A stretch of DNA of 64,000 bases from an uncultured Holophagaceae bacterium (lineage in GTDB: Bacteria; Acidobacteriota; Holophagae; Holophagales; Holophagaceae), in contig CAIZZF010000003.1 of NCBI GenBank assembly GCA_903937385.1, positions 1-64,000 on the forward strand. The letters run 5' to 3'. Of this stretch, positions 33,242-41,242 are shown one piece after another. Under the pieces are notes generated by a model that saw nothing but the letters and a program-made list of their open reading frames with translations, was not told where the DNA came from and did no database searches. Each line of letters begins with the position of its first letter. Within the stretch, counting starts at the first letter, position 1. Made by a program: the position numbers and the translations under genes.

Positions 33242-33521
33242 CCTTTTGCGCCTGCAGCGCAAAACGGCCGGGCTCGCCAACCGTGAGCGCGGCGCCTTCG
33301 CCTTGCGCCCACGGGTCGGCACTGGCCTACGCTCCGGGCGGGGACCCCGCGGAGCAGAGCCCTGCTTCGGTGGTGGTCCAGGCCCTGGCGGGGCAAGGCG
33401 ATGCTCAACCCGGCGGGTGCCCGGCTCATCGTGCGACATTCAGTCGCACGGATCGCCACCCGCCTGGGTTTCGCCGTGGCGAGCCCGGCCTTGGTGCGCC
33501 TGGACCTCGCCATCGCATTGC

Positions 33522-34394
33522 CTATCTCCGAATCGGCCGCGCCGATTCGGAGCCCGCACGGCACACCGGATACAGCGCACACCCCGCACAGGTGCTGCGC
33601 TGCCGCACCCCGGGACAGTCCCCGAGGATGCCCAGGTGGCTGAGGGCGAAGTCGTAGCGCAGGGGATCTGCCGGGTCTAGCTGGCGCAGGGCGTCGGTGA
33701 TCTCGCGGGCCATCTTGCCATCGGGCGTGGCGCGGTGGCTGAGGCCGATGAAGCGGGCGACGCGGGCCACGTGGGTGTCGAGGGGGATGATCAGCTCCCG
33801 GGCTGGATAGCGGGTCCAGAGGCCGAGATCAGGCCAGCCCGGTCGCACCATCCAGCGCAGGAACATGCGCCAGCGCTTGCAGGCGGCACCCTCCTCGGGA
33901 TCTGGCAGCGAGAACCGCGCGCCGTAGGTGGCTGGCAGCTCCGTGCGGAGCCGCTGCACCAGCCGCGAGAGGGCCCGGTCGGCGGGCTCGTCGGGGCCCG
34001 GCAGCAGGTGGGCCTCCAGCCCCTGGCCGCTCTCGCCGTGCAGTCGCCGCCAGGCCAGCAGCCACTCGGCCAGGTCCACGCCCGTGTGGAAGCGCCAGAC
34101 CCAGCCTCGCAGCGCCCGCTGCAGGGCCTTCCGCCCTTCGGTTTCGGAGTGGGCCAGCAGCCAGGCAGTGGGGGCGGAACCCAGCGGCACCAGGACGGCC
34201 TGGACAGCCCGGACCATGGGATCCACCCGCCCGTAGGCCAGGTGGGCTGCCACGAAGGCCGCCAGCTCGCGATCCAGGGGGTCGTTGTAGGTAAGGGGCA
34301 CCCGGAGGGGGTCCTTCTCCAGGGCCAGGGCCGTGTCGTATTGCCCGCAGAGTGCGTCCAGGCGGGCCTTCAGGGTGCGTGTGGGGGTGCCCAT
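33522..34394 (-). CDS. TIGR02757 (DUF2400) family protein
   Basis: LTYNDPLDRELAAFVAAHLAYGRVDPMVRAVQAVLVPLG, CKRWRMFLRWMVRPGWPDLGLWTRYPARELIIPLDTHVARVARFIGLSHRATPD. Confidence 0.9.
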   Translation of the reverse strand: MGTPTRTLKARLDALCGQYDTALALEKDPLRVPLTYNDPLDRELAAFVAAHLAYGRVDPMVRAVQAVLVPLGSAPTAWLLAHSETEGRKALQRALRGWVWRFHTGVDLAEWLLAWRRLHGESGQGLEAHLLPGPDEPADRALSRLVQRLRTELPATYGARFSLPDPEEGAACKRWRMFLRWMVRPGWPDLGLWTRYPARELIIPLDTHVARVARFIGLSHRATPDGKMAREITDALRQLDPADPLRYDFALSHLGILGDCPGVRQRSTCAGCALYPVCRAGSESARPIRR

Positions 34395-34533
34395 GGCCTC
34401 CAGTGTCCCAGGAGGGACCTGGTCGTCACGGCGAATTCACGAGCCCGGTGCCTAAATTCACTATGTAAGTAAAGGCGCAGCCGCTAGACTCATGAGCGGT
34501 GGCCCGTGGCCCCTTTTGGAGCAGTAACCGCAC

Positions 34534-34929
34534 ATGATGAACCTGCGTGGCCTTGGGAACCTGGCGAAGATCCTCGAAGAAGCAGCAAAACCCGATTCAA
34601 TCCTGCGGGAAGATCGTGAGAAGCCCAAACCCAAGTTCCTGAAGAAGGGCGAGAAGGCCGGCAACATCCGGGTCATCGATCCCAAGCGGAAAGTGTGGTA
34701 CGAGAAGCGCCTCAAGGAAGCCACTGCGAAGGTTGCGGCGACCGAGTCTTCCGCCTCTGGCCCCGTGAGCGCCCCGGCGGCTCCGGTCCTGGCCAAGAAC
34801 GTCGCTTCCCTGGTGGGCGGTGGCTCGCTGCTGCAGACCCTGGCCGCGGCCAAGGATGCCAAGCCGAAGTCGGATTCCCCCAAGCGGTCCGAGTCCTGGC
34901 GCCGCAAGCCGGGTGAGTCGATCTTCTAG
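34534..34929 (+). CDS. Hypothetical protein (131 aa)
   Basis: MMNLRGLGNLAKILEEAAKPDSILREDREKPKPKFLKKGEKAG... Confidence 0.65.
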   Translation: MMNLRGLGNLAKILEEAAKPDSILREDREKPKPKFLKKGEKAGNIRVIDPKRKVWYEKRLKEATAKVAATESSASGPVSAPAAPVLAKNVASLVGGGSLLQTLAAAKDAKPKSDSPKRSESWRRKPGESIF

Positions 34930-35205
34930 CTGTCAGCTGTCGGTGAATGAGGGGCCCGGATGGGTCCCTCTTTTTGGTTCTTCCGGGATTTCTGGGAGCG
35001 TGCGGAGAATTTACAGGGCGTAGCGGGCGTGTTTTGGCGCGCTCCCTGAAATCCCAGATGAATCTCTTCTCCATGCCTGGAATGGGCCAGGAAAAGCCGA
35101 CGGTTTATGGCGCCGCGCCTTCAGCTGAGTCTGGCCCGGGATGGTCCGACCTCTGGCTGTTGGCTTTAGCTGACAGCCGACAGCCGATAGCCGACAGCTA
35201 ACAAC
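34928..35205. repeat. Nested inverted repeats: outer 7-bp-unit arms (AGCTGTC) around an inner GGGATTTCTGGGA/TCCCTGAAATCCC palindrome
   Basis: agctgtcagctgtcggtg ... ttccgggatttctgggagcg...cgctccctgaaatcccagatgaa ... agctgacagccgacagccgatagccgacagct. Confidence 0.8.
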
Positions 35206-35209
35206 GCCC

Positions 35210-35713
35210 TCACACCGCTGCGTGAACACCAAACTTCCGCCCGATCCAGGTTGCGGCCAGGGGCCGCTCCAGCTTGCCGCGGCGCAGGTCGCCGAGGGTG
35301 AGCAGGGCCAGGTCCAGCACGGGCGTGGCGGGGTCCAGGGTGCCGTCGGCCAGTCGTGCGCCAAGGTCGGTGCGGGCGATGGCCTGGAGCCCATCGGCCA
35401 ACCGCACGTGCACGGCCTGGGGATCCGCCAGCGCATTGCCCGCCTTGGTGGCCGCCTGGCTCACCCCGCGCAGCATGCCGTCAATGGCGCAGCCCGAGGG
35501 CGCGGTCGCCAGGGTGGGCTCGGCGATGGCGACGAGGCGCTGCTCAAGCAGGGTCCAGGCCGCCTGGTACTGGGTGCCCTTGTGGCGCCAGCGGCCGAGC
35601 AGGGCATCCAGCTCCGGCGCGAGGGCCGCGGCCTCGGCGGGATGATCCAGGGCCAGCAACCAGAGACGGGCCTCATCGGGCAGGGCGGCGAAGGCAGCGA
35701 GGTTCATGGGCAC
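35210..35713 (-). CDS. Hypothetical protein (167 aa), 'sGCSID'-motif family
   Basis: MPMNLAAFAALPDEARLWLLALDHPAEAAALAPELDALLGRWRHKGTQYQAAWTLLEQRLVAIAEPTLATAPSGCAIDGMLRGVSQ. Confidence 0.65.
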   Translation of the reverse strand: MPMNLAAFAALPDEARLWLLALDHPAEAAALAPELDALLGRWRHKGTQYQAAWTLLEQRLVAIAEPTLATAPSGCAIDGMLRGVSQAATKAGNALADPQAVHVRLADGLQAIARTDLGARLADGTLDPATPVLDLALLTLGDLRRGKLERPLAATWIGRKFGVHAAV

Positions 35714-35832
35714 TCCCGGAACTGGAACAGTCTCTAGGATGCCGGCAATCCGCCAGCTATGCCTGTCCGAACAGCAGCCGTGCAGGTTTCCGTGACGATT
35801 GGACCCCAGGGTCTCGCGTAAGGTTAGGAGCG

Positions 35833-36780
35833 ATGAGAGACACTGCGATTCTGCTTCTAAATCTGGGTGGCCCCGTGAATCTGGGCCAAGTGGAACCTTT
35901 CCTGGCGGCCCTCTTTGGTGACCGGGACCTGATCAAGCTGCCCTGTCCGGCCTTCCTGCAGCCACCCCTGGCGCGGCTCATCGCCCGCCTGCGCGCCCCC
36001 GGCGCCAAGGGCCGCTACGCCGAGATCGGCGGTGGCTCACCGCTGCTGCGCGAGAGCGCCTTCCAGGGCAATGCGCTGCGCGCGGCCCTGCGCGCAGCGG
36101 GGCGGGACGAGGCCGTGAAGCTCTGCTTCCGCTATGCGGCGCCCAAGGCCGCGGGCCTGCTGCAGGCCCTCAAGCGCGACGGCATCCGCAAGCTGGTGCC
36201 CGTGACGCTCTACCCCCACGACTGCCGCGCGACCACGGGCTCCAGCCTGCGGGAGCTGGCCGTGGAAGCCGCCAAGGCGGGCCTGGAGCTGCTGCCCGGC
36301 GTGGACCACTACGCCACCGATCCCGACTACCTCGACGCCCTGGAGCGACCCCTGCGCACGGCGCTGGCGGAGCTGCCGGACGCCACCGTGATCTTCAGCG
36401 CGCACAGCCTGCCCGTGCGGCAGATCGCGGCGGGCGATCCCTACGAGCGGGAGATCCACGCCACCCGCGATGCCCTGATCGCCCGGCTGGGCCCGATCCC
36501 CGGCGGCTACACCCTGGCCTACCAGAGCCGCACGGGTCCCGTGCGCTGGCTGGAGCCCCCGCTGAAGGCGGTGCTGGAGAGCCTGGGCGGCAAGGATGTG
36601 ATCATCGTGCCCCTCAGCTTCGTCAGCGAGCACATCGAGACCCTGCACGAGCTGGATATCGAATACCGCGAGGTGGCCCACAAGGCCGGGGTGCGCACCT
36701 ACCGGCGCGTGGCCGCGCCCGGCACCGATGCGGCCTACATCCGCTGCCTGACGCGGCGCGTTCTGGAGATCCTGCCATGA
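35833..36780 (+). CDS. hemH: Ferrochelatase
   Basis: AILLLNLGGPVNLGQVEPFLAALFGDRDLIKLP, YAEIGGGSPLLRE, IFSAHSLPVRQIAAGDPYEREI. Confidence 0.95.
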   Translation: MRDTAILLLNLGGPVNLGQVEPFLAALFGDRDLIKLPCPAFLQPPLARLIARLRAPGAKGRYAEIGGGSPLLRESAFQGNALRAALRAAGRDEAVKLCFRYAAPKAAGLLQALKRDGIRKLVPVTLYPHDCRATTGSSLRELAVEAAKAGLELLPGVDHYATDPDYLDALERPLRTALAELPDATVIFSAHSLPVRQIAAGDPYEREIHATRDALIARLGPIPGGYTLAYQSRTGPVRWLEPPLKAVLESLGGKDVIIVPLSFVSEHIETLHELDIEYREVAHKAGVRTYRRVAAPGTDAAYIRCLTRRVLEILP

Positions 36781-38051
36781 GCAGCACCCTGATCCTCGGT
36801 GGCGGCGTCACAGGCCTGGCGGCCGCCTGGCACCTCCAGCGCCGCGGCATCGACGTGGAAGTCTGGGAAGCTGCCCCCAGTGTCGGCGGCTGGATGAAGA
36901 CGCTGCCCTGGGAGGGCGGGCACATCGAGACCGGGCCCCAGGGCGTGCTGTGGCAGCAGGGCACCGTGGTGGACAAGGTCTTCACGGCCATCGGGCTGCC
37001 CTTCAAGTCCCCGGGCACCGGCGCCCGCTGGGTGGGGAAGGGCGGCCGCCTGATCCCCGTGCCCGCCTCGCCCCCGTCCCTGATGTTTTCCGCCCTCATG
37101 CCCCTGGGCGCCAAGCTGCGCATGATGGCCGAGCCCTTCATCCCCGTGCGCGGTGCGGAGCCTGAAGAATCCCTCTCGGCCTTCATCACGCGGCGCCTGG
37201 GCAAGGGCGTGGCCACGGAGCTGCTGCCGGCCATGGTGGCGGGCGTGCTGGCGGCGCCGGCCGAGGTCCTGTCCGTCGACGCCATCCCCAAGCTGCGCCA
37301 GTGGGAGGCCACGGGCAGCCTGGTGAACGGCATCCGCAAGAGCGGCGTCAGCCACATGGTGGTGCCCGAGGGCGGCATGGGGCAGCTGCCCATCAAGCTC
37401 TCGGAGCACCTCGCGGCCGTGCGCACCGGGCTCCGCGCCGAGCGGCTCGAGGCCCTGCCGAACCACCGCTGGCGCGTGAGCGGCGGCGGCGAAGTGCGCG
37501 AGGTGGACCGCCTGGTCCTGGCCCTGCCGGCCTTCGAGGCCTCAGCCCTGCTGCGGCCCGTGGCCCCCGGCAGCGCCGCGGCCCTGGGCTCCATCCCCTA
37601 CACCAGCGTGGACCTCTGGCACAGTCGCCACACCCCGCTGCCCGCCCTCAAGGACAGCTTCGGCTTCCTGATCCACCCCCCGGAAGGGCACGGCTACCTG
37701 GGCTCCCTGGTGCCGTCCTGGATGGATCCCCAGACCGCCCCGACGGGCGTCATGCAGCTGCGCAGCTTCATCGGCGGCGCCTTCGGCAAGCCCGCGGACC
37801 TGGAGACCTGGGCAGGTGTGCAGGCCCGCCTGCAGCACTGGATTCCCACCCTGGACGCGCCCTCCGCCGTGCGCCACGAGCTCGCCGAGAACGCCATCCC
37901 GCGCCCCGAGCTGGGCCACCGCGCCCGCGTGGCTGCCGCCCTGGAAGCCCTGCCCACCGGCATCGAGTGGCTCAGCAACGCCCGCTTCGGCCCCGGCGTC
38001 CGCGACATCCTCGAAGGCCTGGAAGTCTGGGCGGGGCCTGAGGCGCACTGA
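36777..38051 (+). CDS. Protoporphyrinogen oxidase (FAD-dependent, HemY/HemG-type)
   Basis: LILGGGVTGLAAAWHLQRRGIDVEVWEAAPSVGGWMKT, SLSAFITRRLGKGVATELLPAMVAGVLAAPAEVLS; overlaps hemH. Confidence 0.9.
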   Translation: MSSTLILGGGVTGLAAAWHLQRRGIDVEVWEAAPSVGGWMKTLPWEGGHIETGPQGVLWQQGTVVDKVFTAIGLPFKSPGTGARWVGKGGRLIPVPASPPSLMFSALMPLGAKLRMMAEPFIPVRGAEPEESLSAFITRRLGKGVATELLPAMVAGVLAAPAEVLSVDAIPKLRQWEATGSLVNGIRKSGVSHMVVPEGGMGQLPIKLSEHLAAVRTGLRAERLEALPNHRWRVSGGGEVREVDRLVLALPAFEASALLRPVAPGSAAALGSIPYTSVDLWHSRHTPLPALKDSFGFLIHPPEGHGYLGSLVPSWMDPQTAPTGVMQLRSFIGGAFGKPADLETWAGVQARLQHWIPTLDAPSAVRHELAENAIPRPELGHRARVAAALEALPTGIEWLSNARFGPGVRDILEGLEVWAGPEAH

Positions 38052-38156
38052 CAGCCACTCGCGGCTAAAGGGAACAACGACTTGGCCACCAAGGCACCAA
38101 GAAAGGTGCCAGGGCTATGACTGCGCCTGGGTTTCCATGATTTCGATCTTTTCTGC

Positions 38157-38300
38157 TTTTATCACCGTTTATCACCGTTCATCACCGGTTAAAAACATCT
38201 TTAAAACTTGAATCTATTGCGCTCTTCCTATTTATCTACAGCATCACCGTCGAAGCTGCTTTTGGAACCAGTGATGCACAGTGATGAACGGTGATAAGGG
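38157..38300. repeat. Intergenic inverted repeat with exact 10-bp arm units (TTTATCACCG)
   Basis: ttttatcaccgtttatcaccgttcatcaccggtt ... aaccagtgatgcacagtgatgaacggtgataaggg. Confidence 0.85.
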
Positions 38301-38654
38301 ACTCTGAGTCGTGAGTTCCGCGCAAGTTGGTGCACTTTCGGAGCTGGTGCGTGGCGCTCTGGTGGAGAACATCAACTCATCCCAAGGGGCTTCCGTCGAG
38401 GGTGGAGGGCACTCACCTGACTTCGAGGGAAAGAGAAAAATTCTGGACAAGCCTTACCGTCATTCGTAAGTGGTGAAAGAATTTAAGGCAAACCTAAGGT
38501 AGGTGAATTCCCGCTAGATGGCCTCGTATCCGACAAGTCTTAGGTTTGGATAACGGATTCCTCAAAAAGGAAATTCAGCTTTGGTGCGAGTTACCATGTC
38601 GTCCTTACCTGCTTATACGGCAATTACACAAACCCCCTTGTCGCAGAACTCCTA

Positions 38655-38661
38655 GTTAGGC
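38655..38661 (+). promoter_or_regulatory. Integron recombination core site (attI-like or residual attC R' box) at left end of cassette array
   Basis: GTTAGGC core upstream of the first cassette gene, with no matching GCCTAAC R'' box found upstream. Confidence 0.5.
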
Positions 38662-38675
38662 CTCCTGGAGCATCC

Positions 38676-39026
38676 ATGAAGGAGTTCGCCCGTCAAACAG
38701 GCCAAGGCTGGAAGTACTCTTTCTGGGTAGTTCTCACCTGGCTGGCGATCATACTTACCTTTGCCTTCGGTTCGCTATGGTCTGGTAATCCCCTTAAATT
38801 GCCTGAGGCAACGACTACCGGAACCTATTTCACTATCGCCATCTTCTGGTTTCTATGGTGGGCTGCTGCTATTCGTTGCCCAGAATGCAAGAAAAGCTAT
38901 GCCTGGTACTACATGAATAAGGGCAACCATTCCGATCTGCTTGCCCGCCAAGAGGCGTCCACCTCCTGTCCTTCCTGCGGGTATTCACCCACGAACCCCA
39001 CCCATCAATACACCGAGATACCTTGA
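38676..39026 (+). CDS. Integron cassette 1: membrane protein with zinc-ribbon (CPEC...CPSC), 116 aa
   Basis: Two hydrophobic segments then IRCPECKKSYAWYYMNKGNHSDLLARQEASTSCPSCGYS; followed by attC. Confidence 0.75.
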   Translation: MKEFARQTGQGWKYSFWVVLTWLAIILTFAFGSLWSGNPLKLPEATTTGTYFTIAIFWFLWWAAAIRCPECKKSYAWYYMNKGNHSDLLARQEASTSCPSCGYSPTNPTHQYTEIP

Positions 39027-39029
39027 TCG

Positions 39030-39153
39030 GCCTAACCCTCGGCTCAACTCGGACCCCGCCTGCCATGTCTTCCGTCCTCTTTCATCCTCCGGCTTTCCCG
39101 GCTTCGCTCCGCGCCTCGGCGCAGGCGGGCCCGGTTAACTTCTTCCGTTAGGC
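39030..39153 (+). other. attC site 1 (124 bp)
   Basis: R'' GCCTAAC 39030-39036; R' GTTAGGC 39147-39153; inner arms CCCGCCTGC/GCAGGCGGG. Confidence 0.88.
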
Positions 39154-39159
39154 TTCGTA

Positions 39160-39828
39160 ATGAAGATCCATCTAGCCATAGTGCCTCTAATCTTGCTTGT
39201 GGAGCTTCCGGCTCAAGCCCAGGTATTTCTGCGTCCTGGGTCTTACCTCAAATCGACCTACATCCAGGCTGTTCGAAAATCCAAATCGCCATTCGCTAGC
39301 ATTGGCAAAGGCGGAGTTCTTGAAATTGTTGTTTCAGCATTAGGCGGCAAGACAGTCCTGAGTCCTGTTGTCAATTTCCATGACAGTGGCACGGACTACT
39401 ACCTTGAATCGAATCAACGAGCAGTCAGGGTCGATAACGGAAATTCCAAAGACACTCTGGATCTGGCTGTAAAGTCTCCGGATTCATTTTCGATCTCCAC
39501 CCCTGGAGATTTTTTCGGTCACTTCGAATTTGTCGGGTCAACGGATGAATTTCTGAGATCCCAAACAGTCGCTGGCGTTTACCTTGATCAACAAGGCCGA
39601 AAGTACATTTTTGGTGTTGATGGAGCGGCCTCATTCCCTGACCACCAGTTCACCTACCAGGTAGGTTGCGATCATTTTGAGGCTCGTTTCGATTATCTGT
39701 TTGGTAAGGAGGTCGATTGGGCATTCAAGCTATCGGGCGACACACTTAAACTTTTCAAGTGCAATGGTGATGGCCCTGCAGGCCACGATCCCAAGCCGTT
39801 TCTCACCCTCAAACGGGTTGCTAAGTGA
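39160..39828 (+). CDS. Integron cassette 2: secreted hypothetical protein (222 aa)
   Basis: MKIHLAIVPLILLVELPAQAQVFLRPGSYLKSTYIQAVRKSKSPF...; signal peptide; flanked by attC sites. Confidence 0.75.
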   Translation: MKIHLAIVPLILLVELPAQAQVFLRPGSYLKSTYIQAVRKSKSPFASIGKGGVLEIVVSALGGKTVLSPVVNFHDSGTDYYLESNQRAVRVDNGNSKDTLDLAVKSPDSFSISTPGDFFGHFEFVGSTDEFLRSQTVAGVYLDQQGRKYIFGVDGAASFPDHQFTYQVGCDHFEARFDYLFGKEVDWAFKLSGDTLKLFKCNGDGPAGHDPKPFLTLKRVAK

Positions 39829-39832
39829 CTCA

Positions 39833-39930
39833 GCCTAACCCTCCGCTCAACCGGACCCAACCGTGACCACCTCCCGCCAACTCACCTGCACCAGGCCCAC
39901 GGTTGGGCCGGTTAGCTTCCTCCGTTAGGC
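39833..39930 (+). other. attC site 2 (98 bp)
   Basis: GCCTAAC 39833-39839; GTTAGGC 39924-39930; perfect inner arms CCCAACCGTG/CACGGTTGGG. Confidence 0.88.
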
Positions 39931-39952
39931 TGCTCCACGCTGGTTGGGATTC

Positions 39953-40348
39953 ATGAACAAGGTCATTCAAATATCAGCCCTTCTACTCTTGGCAACGCTA
40001 ATTGCCTGCTCGAGGCATACCCAGATAACGACGATCAAATCGCCTGTTGCTGGCGTTTTTTATACCGTTGAAACCTACGAAGGACAGGGAGCAATCGATA
40101 ACGACTACACGAGGGTCTACCTTCACATGGAGCGTTCAGGCCAATCCGACAAGGCACTGGTTCTGAGTGGAACCTACGTTACCGTGTCCAAAGTCGAATG
40201 GATCAACTCGACCGAAAACGTAATATTCATGGAAAATGGTGGGTTCACTAGCACTTTCCAAAACCAGGTCACACTGCGGGCCGGAGGTATCACTGAAACA
40301 TATCATGCCTATCTTCAAGAAAGTCGAGCAACACCCAAGGCACAATAA
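39953..40348 (+). CDS. Integron cassette 3: small lipoprotein (131 aa)
   Basis: MNKVIQISALLLLATLIACSRHTQITTIKSPVAGVFYTVETYEGQGAIDNDYTRVYLHM...; lipobox LIAC. Confidence 0.75.
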   Translation: MNKVIQISALLLLATLIACSRHTQITTIKSPVAGVFYTVETYEGQGAIDNDYTRVYLHMERSGQSDKALVLSGTYVTVSKVEWINSTENVIFMENGGFTSTFQNQVTLRAGGITETYHAYLQESRATPKAQ

Positions 40349-40354
40349 CGAGCA

Positions 40355-40478
40355 GCCTAACCCTCGGCTCAACCCGGACCCCGCCTGCCATGTCCTCCAC
40401 CCTCTCTCATCCTCTGGCCTTCCCGGCTCCGCTTAGCGCCACGGCGCAGGCGGGTCCGGTTAGCCTGGTTCGTTAGGC
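40355..40478 (+). other. attC site 3 (124 bp)
   Basis: GCCTAAC 40355-40361; GTTAGGC 40472-40478; GGACCCCGCCTGC/GCAGGCGGGTCC with one unpaired base; close sequence match to attC1. Confidence 0.88.
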
Positions 40479-40491
40479 GTAAGGAGCATTC

Positions 40492-40809
40492 GTGATTTGT
40501 CCCCATTGCAACGAACAAGTCCCGCTCACTTGGAAACGATACTGGGGCTCGCCATTCGGTCGACATACCTGTCCTGTCTGCACCAAGGACTTCAAACTGG
40601 AGGTATCTGCGGGGCAAATAGCAATCAGAGCCATCTTCGCGCTCCCGGGCGCACTTGCAGGTACGCTGTTTTTGTCACGAATGAACTCATGGTCAGTCTC
40701 CATGCTTTTCTACTCGGGCTATTTCTTCCTGATCCTCATTCCGGTTGATCGGATGATTGATAATCGTTGGCGAAAAAGTATTGCTTCTCCTCCGCCAAGC
40801 AACGCCTAA
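40492..40809 (+). CDS. Integron cassette 4: zinc-ribbon membrane protein (105 aa)
   Basis: GTG start; MICPHCNEQVPLTWKRYWGSPFGRHTCPVCTKDFKLE then two TM segments; stop codon TAA lies inside attC R'' box. Confidence 0.75.
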   Translation: MICPHCNEQVPLTWKRYWGSPFGRHTCPVCTKDFKLEVSAGQIAIRAIFALPGALAGTLFLSRMNSWSVSMLFYSGYFFLILIPVDRMIDNRWRKSIASPPPSNA

Positions 40810-40930
40810 CCCACCGCTCAACTCGGGCCCAGCCGCAAGCGGCCAGGTCCTTCCGCCCTGGCAATCCCTTCAGCCGTTCTCTGCCAATTGTTTCAGCTGC
40901 GCCTGGTCCGGTTAGCTCCATTCGTTAGGC
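40804..40930 (+). other. attC site 4 (127 bp)
   Basis: GCCTAAC 40804-40810; GTTAGGC 40924-40930. Confidence 0.85.
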
Positions 40931-41242
40931 GTCACAACGGATCTTCAATGAAATCTTCCAGGCCATACACTGCAACGAAAATCGGGTGAGGCCTACTTCG
41001 CCACGTTGAAGGCTGCCAAGAAACCCTGAGCTCTGGCTGCCCTTCGCCGAAGGACTTGGCTTAACCAAGCCTCGGCCTGCCTTGCCTCCCGGCCGATCCT
41101 CCTTCCCTGCACTTTCGGGTCCGCAGGTCGCTTCGTTACGGGCGTGGTCCGTTTGTTCATTCGCGGGACTGCGTCTCCCCGCCGGGTCCCAGTTCCCACT
41201 AGGCTATGCTGGCCCTGCATCCTGTGACCCGCCCGAGGAACC

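Noticed and set aside
33206-33680. Several ORFs in all frames over the SRP RNA and repeat tract
   Set aside because: Arise from palindromic GC-rich repeats and from SRP RNA; translations are repeat-like in every frame
38244-38450. Integron integrase candidate next to the array
   Set aside because: The only minus-strand ORF there is 68 aa with no tyrosine-recombinase motifs; no IntI found anywhere in the window
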